Source: Arcobacter_B sp049472135 (GTDB lineage: Bacteria > Campylobacterota > Campylobacteria > Campylobacterales > Arcobacteraceae). From it: DNA of 64,000 nucleotides. Below are positions 8,312 through 18,300 of the stretch, piece by piece. Every line of letters starts with the position of its first letter. Positions within the stretch are counted from its first letter, which is position 1. A program made the position numbers and the translations under genes. The notes beneath the pieces are model-generated. The model saw only the letters and a list, made by a program, of their open reading frames with translations. It did no database searches and was not told the origin of the DNA. Where the stretch lies: NCBI RefSeq assembly GCF_049472135.1, contig NZ_JBMOVV010000004.1, positions 62,001-126,000 on the forward strand, read 5' to 3'.

Positions 8312-10258
8312 ATGACTAAAAACGAATATGATTTAAATATTGAAAAACTAATAAAATGGGCCTATGCCTACTATGTAGAAGATAATCCAATAGCAACTGA
8401 TGAAGAGTATGATAAATTAGCAAGATTATGTTTAGCTTATGAGCAAGAAAACCCAAGTCAGTCACACCCAAATTCACCAAACAAAAGAGTTGGAGGAATG
8501 GTTTTAGATGGCTTTGAAAAAGCAAGTCATTTAAGTAGAATGTGGTCGCAAGAAGATGTATTTAATACAAAAGAGCTTGAAGACTGGATTAATAGAGCAA
8601 AAAAAGTAAATACTAATTTAGAGTTTTATTGTGAACCAAAGTTTGATGGAGCAAGTTTAAATCTTATTTATGAAAATGGTTTCTTAAAACAAGCAATTAC
8701 AAGAGGTGATGGTAGTATTGGTGAAGATGTTACAAATAATGTAAAGACTATTCACTCTATTCCACTACAAATAGAAGAGAAATCTCTTTTAGAAATCAGA
8801 GGTGAGATTGTAATCAAAAAAGCTGATTTTGAAAAAATAAATGAGTTAAGACTTAAAAATGACGAACCACCTTTTGCAAACCCTAGAAATGCTGCTTCTG
8901 GAAGTTTAAGACAACTAGACCCAAGTATAACAGCAAAAAGAAAGCTGTTTTTTAATGTTTGGGGTGTAGGTGAAAACTCTTTAGATTTTACTAAAAGTAG
9001 TGAACTTATGAATTATATCTACTCTCTTGGTTTTGTAAAACCACCTTTACAAACTATAACTTCAAGTGTAGAAGGAATAGAAGAGATTTATCACGAGATA
9101 ATCAAACAAAGAGATAGTATTGAAATGATGCTAGATGGTATGGTTGTTAAGATAAATGATATAGAAACACAACAAGAATTAGGATATACAGTAAAATTCC
9201 CTAGATGGTCTTGTGCTTATAAATTCCCTGCTGTTGAAAAAACTACTAAAATTAAAGATATTATTCAACAAGTAGGAAGAACAGGAGTTATTACACCTGT
9301 TGCTGTTGTTGAACCTACTCATATTGATGGAAGTACAGTTGAAAGAGCAAGTTTACATAACTATGATGAAATCCAGAGACTTGACTTAAGAATAAATGAT
9401 GAAGTGATTATCATCAAAAGTGGAGATATTATCCCAAAAATTACAAAAGTATTCCATGATAGAAGAGATGGGAGTCAAGAAGAGATACAAAGACCTACAA
9501 ACTGTCCTAAATGTGATAGTGAACTTTTAGATGAAGGTACTTTAATTAAGTGTCAAAACTTAGATTGTCCAAGTATTGTTACAAACTCTATTATTTACTT
9601 TGCTAGCAAAAACTGTATGAATATCGATGGTCTAGGAATCAAAATAGTTGAACAGCTTGTAAGAGAGAAAAAAATTTATGATATTTTAGATTTATACTCT
9701 TTAGAGTATGAAAATCTTGCTGATTTAGAAGGCTTTAAAGAGAAAAAAATCAATAATCTTCTAAATGCAATTGCTAATACAAAAGGTGTTGAACTTCATA
9801 GAGTTATAAATGCCTTAGGAATTGAGCATATTGGAGAAGTTGCTTCAAAACAGATTTGTTTAGAATTTGGTTTAAATGTAGTAAATATTGATATTGATTC
9901 ACTTATTGCCTTAGATGGTATTGGTGAGCAAATGGCAAAATCTTTTGTAGAGTTTATGCATGTAAATAAAGAGTTAGTATTAAAACTTCTTGATATTATC
10001 AAACCAAAAGTAGAAGAAAAAGTTGAAATTGAAGAAAACAACTTCAAAGGTAAAACAGTAGTACTAACTGGAACAATGAGTCGTTCAAGAGGTATTATCA
10101 AAAAAGAACTAGAAGCTTTAGGAGCAAAAGTTAGCTCATCAGTATCTAAAAAAACTGATTATTTAATCTATGGAGAAGATGCTGGAAGCAAATACGATAA
10201 AGCTGTTGATTTAAAAGTTACAACACTTACAGAAGAGCAAATGCAAGAGATGATTTAA
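8312..10258 (+). CDS. ligA: NAD-dependent DNA ligase LigA
   Basis: This is the essential replication and repair ligase that seals nicks using NAD+. The order is complete: NAD-binding domain Ia, the adenylation domain with the K-x-D-G nucleophile (Lys110 in EPKFDGAS), an OB fold, a four-cysteine zinc finger (CPKC ... CQNLDCP), helix-hairpin-helix repeats and a C-terminal BRCT domain with VVLTGTMS. At 648 residues it is normal for the Campylobacterota. AAAGAGA precedes the ATG. It sits alone between two minus-strand two-component cassettes, transcribed against them, as if it were a fixed housekeeping gene between duplicated modules. Confidence 0.98.
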   Translation: MTKNEYDLNIEKLIKWAYAYYVEDNPIATDEEYDKLARLCLAYEQENPSQSHPNSPNKRVGGMVLDGFEKASHLSRMWSQEDVFNTKELEDWINRAKKVNTNLEFYCEPKFDGASLNLIYENGFLKQAITRGDGSIGEDVTNNVKTIHSIPLQIEEKSLLEIRGEIVIKKADFEKINELRLKNDEPPFANPRNAASGSLRQLDPSITAKRKLFFNVWGVGENSLDFTKSSELMNYIYSLGFVKPPLQTITSSVEGIEEIYHEIIKQRDSIEMMLDGMVVKINDIETQQELGYTVKFPRWSCAYKFPAVEKTTKIKDIIQQVGRTGVITPVAVVEPTHIDGSTVERASLHNYDEIQRLDLRINDEVIIIKSGDIIPKITKVFHDRRDGSQEEIQRPTNCPKCDSELLDEGTLIKCQNLDCPSIVTNSIIYFASKNCMNIDGLGIKIVEQLVREKKIYDILDLYSLEYENLADLEGFKEKKINNLLNAIANTKGVELHRVINALGIEHIGEVASKQICLEFGLNVVNIDIDSLIALDGIGEQMAKSFVEFMHVNKELVLKLLDIIKPKVEEKVEIEENNFKGKTVVLTGTMSRSRGIIKKELEALGAKVSSSVSKKTDYLIYGEDAGSKYDKAVDLKVTTLTEEQMQEMI

Positions 10259-10268
10259 TCTCTTGTAT

Positions 10269-10862
10269 TTATTTATTATTATCAATTATATTTTCTAAAT
10301 CAATTAATAACTCTTCTTCCTCAACTATTTTTTTATACTCTTCACTTTTTTTGATTACTTCATGCAAATCATCATTTATATTATCAAGATTATCTAACAT
10401 TCCATTAACTTTATCATGTTCTAAAATTAGGTTATCTCTTTCTTTTAAGTTCTCTTTTGTAGCTCGTTTTTCTTCAAAAATTTTAATATAAACTCTTAAT
10501 TTTTGACAAAGTATCTCATCATCAATTGGTTTACTAATAAAATCAACAACCTCTGGTGAAATACTGTAAGCTTTTTTCTTATATTTATCATCATGATAAA
10601 TTCCAGTGATTAATACAACAGGAATATCTTTTGTAGCTGAAACAGCCTGTAAATACTCAACTAATTCAAACCCATCAATTTCAGGCATTTGTATATCACT
10701 TAAAATTAAATCAACACTATTTTGCATAATCTTAAAAATTGCATCTTTTGCACTTGTTGCTTCTAAAATCTCTAAATTCTCAAAATTACTGTTTAATAAA
10801 AACTTTAAAGTATAAATATTATCTTCAATATCATCAATAATTAAAATAGTGAACTTTTTCAT
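10269..10862 (-). CDS. Response regulator with coiled C-terminal tail
   Basis: A receiver (residues 4-125; D10/D11, phosphoacceptor D56 in LSDIQMP, K-P in SKPI) is followed by about 70 charged residues that look helical. No output domain is present. It is very similar over its receiver to the first domain of the kinase at 4722-5834, as if that gene had lost its kinase part, or this one had never gained it. Its start overlaps the stop of the membrane kinase by 4 nt (ATGA), so the pair is translationally coupled. It is probably the direct phosphoryl target of that kinase, acting by protein contact. Confidence 0.88.
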   Translation of the reverse strand: MKKFTILIIDDIEDNIYTLKFLLNSNFENLEILEATSAKDAIFKIMQNSVDLILSDIQMPEIDGFELVEYLQAVSATKDIPVVLITGIYHDDKYKKKAYSISPEVVDFISKPIDDEILCQKLRVYIKIFEEKRATKENLKERDNLILEHDKVNGMLDNLDNINDDLHEVIKKSEEYKKIVEEEELLIDLENIIDNNK

Positions 10863-12697
10863 AGTTTTTCCTTTATATAAGTTAAAAGTTGATCTTTTAT
10901 TTCATTTTTTTTAAATATCATTTTTGTCCTATCTTTTATGTCTATAATCAAATTTTCATCCTCATAAATCAAAATAGCATTCCTTAAATCTAGTTCTTTT
11001 GTACTATCAATAATATTTTCATCTAAATCTATTATTAATAAGTCATTTTTATTAGCTTCTTCAATCAATGAAGCAAAACTTCTGAAATTTGTAGCTTGTT
11101 TTACTGTAAAATCTTTTGCTAATTTAGTAACTATACTTAAAAAGGCAACTGGGTCATTATTTAACAAATAAATATTTTTATTTGAAGGTTTTAATATTTC
11201 TTTATTTTCAAAAACAAAACTCTCTGATGTTTCACTTTTTTCTGGTATTGTAGCTTTTGAAACAGAATTCTTTTTTATAGTTGCTGTAAAAACTGTACCT
11301 TCATTAAAAACACTTTGTACATATATATCTCCACCCATTAAATTACATAACTCTTTGCTTATTGCTAATCCAAGCCCAGTTCCACCATATTTTCTAGTTG
11401 TTGAAGAGTCAGCTTGCTTGAATCTGTCAAATATGTGCTCCAACTTACTACTTTCAATTCCTATACCATCATCTTTTACGATAATCTCCATATGTAAATC
11501 ATCTTTGCTTCTAACAATTAATTGTATTTTTCCTTCTCTTGTAAACTTTAAAGCATTACTAAGTAGATTTTTTATGATTTGATTCACTCTATTTTTATCA
11601 ATATTTACAATACCAATTGATTCATCACAAGATACTTCAAAAGTTAAATTCTTTTGTTTTGCTTGAGGTCTAAACATATCATCTATTTCATCAATAAATT
11701 CACATAAATTAATAGCTTGATAATCAAGTGTGATTTCATTTGCTTCAAGTTTAGAAATATCTAAAATATCGTTGATTAAATATAGTAAATCTTTTCCACA
11801 TCTATTAATAACTGTCATATTTTTTTGATACTCTTCATCAAGTCTATTTTGCTTATTTTTCATCATCACGGCTGAAATTACATTAATTGAATTTAGAGGT
11901 GTTTTTAACTCATGACTCATATTCGCTAAAAAGGCATCTTTTGCTTTATGGGCTTCTATTAATTCATTTTTCTGTCTATTTAGTTTTTTTGCTAAATCTT
12001 TTAGTTTATTACTTCTTAAAGTTAAATCCTCTTGCATTTTACTAAGTGACCTAGCTAGTGTACCCATCTCATTTTTTGCATCTTTATAAGGGATTTCTGG
12101 TTTTTTATTTTGACCAATTTGTTCTGCTACATCAGATAAAGTAGTTAACCTTTTAGTAATCTTTGAACCAATTATGAAAGATAAAAGTGTTGAAAATAAT
12201 ATCTCAACTAAAATAATTGTGATAGTATTATTCTTATTATTTGAAATAAACTGCTTACTCTCACTTGTATCAAATACAATATACATTGTTCCTAGTTTTA
12301 ATTCACCCTCTTTTATTGGTTCAACTTTAATATCATAGTATTCGTTATCAATTTCTAATTTAAAAGAATCTTCTTTTTTTATTAACTCCTCTAATGATAA
12401 ATGATGAAAATTATAATCTTTAGAAATTATTTTATTTTGTAAATCTAAAATAACAATAGAATCTATATAACTTAAACTTGTTGCTTTAAGTATTAAATTA
12501 TCAATAGTACCTACATCATAAATACTTAAAGGTATTTTCATAAGTTCATCTAAAAAAGTAATATTAGATTGAATATTTTGATTAGTTAATTTATTTGATG
12601 AGTTATTAATTGCAATAAAATTCATTGATACAATTAATATAATAAAAAATATTTCTAATAGTACAAATGATACAATGAACCTATATTTAAATGACAT
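10859..12697 (-). CDS. Membrane sensor kinase with degenerate C-terminal receiver
   Basis: 612 residues with the same layout as the kinase at 5834-7714: TM1 near the N-terminus, a periplasmic sensor, TM2 at about 155-175, HAMP, HisKA MSHELKTPLNS (His262), HATPase_c with NLLSNALKFT and GGTGLGLAI, then a tail with LLNNDPVAF and LLIIDLDE that resembles a receiver without the full acidic pocket or K-P. The ATG at 12697 is chosen over TTG at 12703 because AGGA lies 6 nt before it. The periplasmic domain has diverged from the paralogue, so the two probably detect different signals while feeding similar receivers. Confidence 0.9.
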   Translation of the reverse strand: MSFKYRFIVSFVLLEIFFIILIVSMNFIAINNSSNKLTNQNIQSNITFLDELMKIPLSIYDVGTIDNLILKATSLSYIDSIVILDLQNKIISKDYNFHHLSLEELIKKEDSFKLEIDNEYYDIKVEPIKEGELKLGTMYIVFDTSESKQFISNNKNNTITIILVEILFSTLLSFIIGSKITKRLTTLSDVAEQIGQNKKPEIPYKDAKNEMGTLARSLSKMQEDLTLRSNKLKDLAKKLNRQKNELIEAHKAKDAFLANMSHELKTPLNSINVISAVMMKNKQNRLDEEYQKNMTVINRCGKDLLYLINDILDISKLEANEITLDYQAINLCEFIDEIDDMFRPQAKQKNLTFEVSCDESIGIVNIDKNRVNQIIKNLLSNALKFTREGKIQLIVRSKDDLHMEIIVKDDGIGIESSKLEHIFDRFKQADSSTTRKYGGTGLGLAISKELCNLMGGDIYVQSVFNEGTVFTATIKKNSVSKATIPEKSETSESFVFENKEILKPSNKNIYLLNNDPVAFLSIVTKLAKDFTVKQATNFRSFASLIEEANKNDLLIIDLDENIIDSTKELDLRNAILIYEDENLIIDIKDRTKMIFKKNEIKDQLLTYIKEKL

Positions 12698-12777
12698 TTT
12701 CAATCCTTTTGTAGAATTATTATAACATCCAATAGTATTAAATTAATATCATTTTTCCTAAAAAAACTTATATTTTA

Positions 12778-12886
12778 ATAAAAGTAATATGTTACTTTTA
12801 TATACACATTTTTTTGGATTTTATAAGAAAAAATAAAGTTTCGTTCTAAAAATGTTACTTTTTTATATAGTTTTCAAAACTATATA
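12778..12886. promoter_or_regulatory. Two dyads and a direct repeat before the thioesterase
   Basis: This lies in the 277-bp spacer between the divergent kinase and thioesterase genes. ATAAAAGTAA and TTACTTTTAT (12778-12801) form perfect 10-bp arms around TATG. TATATAGTTTT and AAAACTATATA (12864-12886) form perfect 11-bp arms around a single C. The 11-mer ATGTTACTTTT occurs at 12789 and again at 12852. Such symmetry is what paired operators look like, but AT-rich DNA throws up dyads easily. No regulator can be named. Confidence 0.4.
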
Positions 12887-12974
12887 CATAATTATTAAAA
12901 TTGCTATGTTTATACTACGCTTTTATTTTATAATAAATCAAAATTTAACAATAATTAATAATAGAGGTTACGAA

Positions 12975-13448
12975 ATGAGCGAAGAAGTAAAAAGAGAAAA
13001 ATCATTAACAATGACTATGCTAATGACTCCAGATAAAGCTAACTTTTCTGGAAAAAATGTACATGGTGGTGAAATTTTAAAAATGCTAGATCACGTTGCA
13101 TATGCTTGTGCTGCAAGATATACAGGAATGTATGCAGTAACATTATCAGTTGATATGGTATTATTTAAAAATCCAATTAAAATAGGTTCTCTTGTTACTT
13201 TCCATGCATCAGTAAACTACACTGGTAGAACATCAATGGAAATTGGTATTAAAGTTATTTCTGAAGATATTAAAGATCATACTATCAAAAATACAAACGT
13301 ATGTTACTTTACAATGATTTCAGTAGATGAAAATGGTAAACCAACACCAGTTCCAAAATTAGAGCTTGTTACTGAAGATGATAAAAGAAGATACAACGAC
13401 GCTATTAAAAGAAGAGAAATTAGAATGGAATCAAGACACGCAAAATAG
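12975..13448 (+). CDS. Hotdog-fold acyl-CoA thioesterase
   Basis: A 157-residue cytoplasmic thioesterase of the YciA/BFIT type, which hydrolyses acyl-CoA to free acid and CoA. The family's catalytic region is clear: TPDKANFSGKNVHGGEILK, then the long hotdog helix MLDHVAYACAARYTG and VDMVLFKNPI. Upstream codons are open to 12852, but AGAGG at 12963-12967 lies just before ATG 12975 (MSEEVKREK), where homologues begin. It converges with the ABC-F gene on a strong shared terminator. The chain-length preference cannot be told from sequence. Confidence 0.92.
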   Translation: MSEEVKREKSLTMTMLMTPDKANFSGKNVHGGEILKMLDHVAYACAARYTGMYAVTLSVDMVLFKNPIKIGSLVTFHASVNYTGRTSMEIGIKVISEDIKDHTIKNTNVCYFTMISVDENGKPTPVPKLELVTEDDKRRYNDAIKRREIRMESRHAK

Positions 13449-13473
13449 TCTTGATTTTTCTTTTATAAAAAAA

Positions 13474-13506
13474 GGGGATAGATTTTCATCTATCCCCTTT
13501 TTTTTA
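13474..13506. terminator. Bidirectional intrinsic terminator
   Basis: GGGGATAGA (13474-13482) pairs perfectly with TCTATCCCC (13489-13497) around TTTTCA, with an A-run on the left and a T-run on the right. It serves the convergent thioesterase and ABC-F genes in both directions and is the most convincing terminator in the window. Confidence 0.92.
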
Positions 13507-13546
13507 TGATATTAAAATAGTAAATGATATGTTAAATCAAAAAAGA

Positions 13547-15142
13547 CTATTTAGCCTCTTTTGATTCGATAAATTCTTCATAAGAACCTTTGAAATCTAA
13601 AATTGATCCATCTTCTTGGATTTCAATAATTCTATTTGCAAATGCATCTAATAATTCCCTATCGTGAGAAACACAAATTACAGAACCAGGATATGCTAAT
13701 AATCCCTCTCCAAGTGCAATAATTGCTTCTAAGTCTAAGTGGTTTGTTGGCTCATCTAAAACCATAAAGTTTGGTTGTTCTAACATAATTTTAGATAACC
13801 ACATTCTATGTTTTTCTCCCCCTGAACAAGACTCAACTTTTTTCTCTTGCTCTTGACCGTTAAATAACATTCTACCTAAACAGTTTCTGATTTCATTAAT
13901 ATCTGCATCTCTATCAAATGATCTTAACCAATCATAAAGTGTAATATCACCTGAAATTAAATCTGTTGCATTTTGAGGGAAATATCCATTTTGAATAGTA
14001 GCTCCCCAGTGAATATCACCAGCATCAGCTTCAAGATTTTGAACAATAATCTCACATAAAGTAGTTTTACCAATACCATTTGGTCCAATTAGTGCGATTT
14101 TATCACCTTTTTCTACTGTAAATGAAATATCATTTAAAACAGTTTCACCATCATATGACTTAGAAATGTTATTTACACTTAAAAGCTCTTTACCAACTTC
14201 TCTTTTTTGTTTAAAGATAATTGATGGGTCTCTTCTTGAAGAAATCTCAATAGCACCCATATCAAGTTTATCAAGTTGCTTTTGTCTTGAAGTTGCTTGT
14301 TTTGCTTTAGAAGCATTTGCAGAGAATCTAGCGATGAATTTTTCTAACTCTTCTTTCTCTTTTTGTTTTTTACTCATATCAGCTTGAGCTTGTTTTGCTA
14401 AAACTGTCGAAGCTATATACCAATCATCGTAATTTCCAGTAAATTCTCTAATCTTTTTAAAGTCAACATCTAAAATATGCGTACATACTGCATTTAAGAA
14501 GTGTCTATCGTGAGAAATAACTACCATTGTACCATCATGGTGTTGTAATTGATTTTCTAACCAACCAATAGTTTCAATATCAAGGTTATTCGTAGGCTCA
14601 TCTAGGAATAATACATCTGGTTTTGGATATAAAACTTGTGCTAATAAAACTTTGAATTTATCTCCACCTGTTAATGTAGACATTAAATCATTGTGAGTAG
14701 ATGAAGGGAAACCTAAATCTTCTAAAATTTTTGTAATCTTTACATCATACTCATAAGTTGGATCTTCTTCAACACAAACAATTTCTAACTCTGCTAATCT
14801 GTTGTTTACTTCATCAGTAAACTCAGGACTCATATAAAGTTCTTCTTTCTCTTTGATTGCATCATATAGTCTTTTATTTCCTAATAATACTGTATCAAAA
14901 AGTGTATTTTGCTCATATTTAAATTGGTTTTGCTCTAATGTTCCAACTTTTTTACCATTTTGAACTTGCACTTCACCTTCAGTTGCATCTTCAATACCTG
15001 ATAAAATTTTAAGGAATGTAGTTTTACCAGCACCATTTGCACCAATAAGACCATATCTTTTCCCCGTATCTAGTTTAAGATTAATATCTTGAAATAGCAC
15101 TCTTGGACCGAATGCTTTTTTTAAATTTACTACTTGTACCAT
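13547..15142 (-). CDS. YbiT-like ABC-F ATPase
   Basis: A 531-residue soluble protein with two ABC ATPase domains joined by the ABC-F linker. Walker A motifs are GANGAGKT and GPNGIGKT, signatures TLTGGD (a variant) and SCSGGEKHR, and Walker B LFLDEPTNNLD and MVLDEPTNHLD. Length and details (SRFSANASKAKQATSR linker) match E. coli YbiT (530 residues) better than EttA or Uup. ABC-F proteins of this group bind the ribosomal E site and modulate translation. The start is ATG 15142 (MVQVVNLKK), with GGAG 10 nt upstream. The open frame to 15280 is hydrophobic, unlike the family, and was left out. Confidence 0.93.
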   Translation of the reverse strand: MVQVVNLKKAFGPRVLFQDINLKLDTGKRYGLIGANGAGKTTFLKILSGIEDATEGEVQVQNGKKVGTLEQNQFKYEQNTLFDTVLLGNKRLYDAIKEKEELYMSPEFTDEVNNRLAELEIVCVEEDPTYEYDVKITKILEDLGFPSSTHNDLMSTLTGGDKFKVLLAQVLYPKPDVLFLDEPTNNLDIETIGWLENQLQHHDGTMVVISHDRHFLNAVCTHILDVDFKKIREFTGNYDDWYIASTVLAKQAQADMSKKQKEKEELEKFIARFSANASKAKQATSRQKQLDKLDMGAIEISSRRDPSIIFKQKREVGKELLSVNNISKSYDGETVLNDISFTVEKGDKIALIGPNGIGKTTLCEIIVQNLEADAGDIHWGATIQNGYFPQNATDLISGDITLYDWLRSFDRDADINEIRNCLGRMLFNGQEQEKKVESCSGGEKHRMWLSKIMLEQPNFMVLDEPTNHLDLEAIIALGEGLLAYPGSVICVSHDRELLDAFANRIIEIQEDGSILDFKGSYEEFIESKEAK

Positions 15143-15339
15143 AAAAAAATAACTCCAAATCTGTAATATGAGGCGATTATATCCAATTAAAGCTGATGTA
15201 TAATTTATACCAATAAAACTACAATAAATATGCATAAATAATAGAAGAAGTAATATTTCTAAACTCTTGATTATCATCAAATGTTTATTATTTAACTTTA
15301 GTTATAATTATAATAATAACATTATAAAGAGTTACATTA

Positions 15340-18300
15340 ATGCAGAATATTTCTATCAAACTTAAACTAATAATACTTATTAGTTTATCACTTCTAATTT
15401 TGGCTTCAACTTTAGGTATTGTCTCTATAAAACAAATGAAAGAGACTTTAATTGAATCAAACTACTCACAACTAACAGCAGCAAGAGATTCAAAAATTAA
15501 ACAGCTTGAGGATATTTTTAAACTATACAAAAAACAAATTTATCTTTTAACTCAAACAAGTTATACAAAAGACATAACTAAGGATTTTTTAGCTGTTCAT
15601 GAAGAGTTAGGTGTTGACCCTTATGCAAAGTTTCCAATAAATAACAAAAAAGTAAAAGCCATGCTACCTAAATGGGATGCTTTTTACAAAAGTTATACTG
15701 ATACATACCCATTTGATGATGTTTATATCATTTCAGCTGATTTAGGTCATGTAATCTATACATATGGAAAGAAAAATGATTATGGAACAAACTTAAGTAA
15801 TGGTGAGTTTAGAAATAGTGGTTTAGCAAAAGTTTGGGAAAAAGTAAAAAAATATAAAAGAGTTGTTTTTTATGATATGAGTGCTTATGAACCAAGAAAT
15901 GGTGAGCCAAGTATGTTTATTGCTGCTCCTATTTATATAAATAAAGAGTTCAAATCTGTTTTAGTATTTAAACTTGACAATCAAAATATTCAAGATATTA
16001 TGAAATACAGAAGTGGATATTTAAACTCTCATGAGGACTATTTAGTAGGTAGTGATTATTTAATGAGAAGTGATAGTTTCTTATCTCCAAATACACACTC
16101 TTTAGAAAACTCTTTGAAATACACTCATACAGGTTTTGTAAAAACAACAGCTGTAAAAGAAGCATTTAGAGGAAATAGTGGAACTAAAGTAATTAAAGGT
16201 TATTTAGGAAATGAAGTATTATCTTCTTATACATATTTTGATATTGATGAAGAGTTAAGATGGGCAGTTGTTGCTGAGATTAACTTAGAAGATGTACTTA
16301 AAAAGCCTAATGAACTTAGAGATACTATGATTGTAATTACATTAATCTCTTTCTTAGTGATTATGGTTTTACTATATTTTGTAATTCAAAAATATATTAT
16401 CAACTCTCTTAGTAATTTCCAAGAAGGTTTATTAAACTTCTTCAAATTCTTAAATAGAGAAACAACTGAAGTTAAACTTTTAGAAGCTAACTCAAATGAT
16501 GAGATTGGAATCATGAGTAACGCTGTAAATAAAGGTATAGACAGAACAAGACAAAATATTGAGAAAAGTGATATTGAAACTTGGGTTAAAGACGGAGTTA
16601 CACAATTAAATCAAATTCTAATTAACTTAAAATCAGTAGGTGATGTAAGTCATGAATCAATTAAATTTATTAGTACATATATAAATGCAGGTGTAGGTGT
16701 ATTCTATTTTTATGAAGAAGACAATAAAAAATTAGAGCAATATGCAAGTTTTGCCCATGTAATAAGAGATGAACTTTCAACTTCATTTAATCTAAAAGAA
16801 GGTGTTGTAGGACAAGTAGCATTTCAAAAAGAACCTATTTTATTAAAAAACATAAAAAAAGATCAAAATTTAATCACAACAGGAACAGTAACTCAATCTT
16901 CATACAATACTTACACTTTCCCATTAGTATACAATGATGAACTATTTGGTGTAATTGAACTTGGTTCATTTAATGAGTTTAACAAGCAAACATTAGAGTT
17001 CTTAGAAAATATTACTAAAGCTATATGTATTTCTTTATCAACAGCTGTTCAAGCAAATAAAGTTCAAAAACTTTTAGAAAACACAAGAATTGCAAATGAT
17101 AGATTAGAAAAACAACAATTAGAGCTTCAAGAAGCAAATGCTCAAATGGAAGAACAACAAGTTCAATTAGAAGAAGCAAATGCTAATATGGAAGAGCAAC
17201 AACAGCAATTAGAAGAAGCAAATGCTAATATGGAAGAGCAACAACAACAGTTAAAAATCTCTGAGCAAAACTTAAAACTTCAAAATCAACAATTAGAAGA
17301 AACAAAAAAAGAGATTGAGAAAAAAGCTGATGAATTAGCAAAATCTGGAAAATACAAATCAGAATTCTTAGCAAATATGAGTCATGAGTTAAGAACTCCA
17401 TTAAATTCTATTATTTTACTTTCTTCTTTACTACAAAAAAATAGTAAGAAGTCTTTAAATAATGATGATATCAAAAAAGCAAAAACTATTTTTGATTCAG
17501 GAAATGAACTTTTAAGACTTATTAATGATATTTTAGATTTATCAAAAGTTGAATCAGGGAAAATGGAAGTTATTGTTGACAACTTTACTAGTAGCGATTT
17601 ATTAACTCATCTAAAAGATACATTTGATTTCACTGCAAATGATAAAAACCTTGAATTTAATATCATTGATGAATATAAAAATACTATTCATAATGATAAA
17701 GATAGAATCTTACAAATACTAAGAAACTTAATTTCAAATGCCTTCAAATTTACAAAAGAAGGTTCTATTACAGTAAAAATTGAGCCTTCAAGTGATTTAG
17801 CTCAAGAGTTTAAAATTAGTGTAATTGATACTGGTATTGGTATTCCTTCAAATAAACAAGAAGATATATTTAAAGCCTTTACACAAGCTGATGGTGGAAC
17901 TAGTAGACAATACGGTGGTACAGGTCTTGGACTGTCTATTTCAAGAGAATTAGCAAAACTTTTAGGTGGATATATTAGTTTAGAATCAAAAGAAGGGAAA
18001 GGAAGTATCTTTAGTATTGATTTACCTAATTTAGAATCTAATACAAGTGTTAAATCTACATTTGAAGATACAGGAAGCTTTAAACTTGAAAGTAACGATA
18101 TTTATAAAAAAGCACAATCTACATCAAAAGAAGCAAATGATGATAGAAAAATCATGACTAGTAAAGATGAAGCTTATCTAGTAATCGATGATGATGAAGC
18201 CTTTGCAAATATTGTTTATGAAGAAGTAAAAAAAGAGAATAATTTTGTTTTAGTAGCATATGATGGTACAACAGGATTAGAGTTAGTTAAAAACTATAAT

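Noticed and set aside
12852..12974. N-terminal extension of the thioesterase
   Set aside because: The extra residues are hydrophobic and unlike the family; AGAGG sits just before the internal ATG at 12975 and the dyad at 12864-12886 suggests regulatory DNA.
13474..13506. Hairpin as a small RNA gene
   Set aside because: It is a simple stem with flanking A- and T-runs between convergent genes, the standard look of a two-way terminator.
15143..15280. N-terminal extension of the ABC-F protein
   Set aside because: It would add 46 hydrophobic residues to a soluble ribosome-binding family; the internal ATG at 15142 gives the normal length.
17119..17244. Short repeats as a CRISPR array
   Set aside because: The units are contiguous without spacers, in frame and encode a coiled coil.
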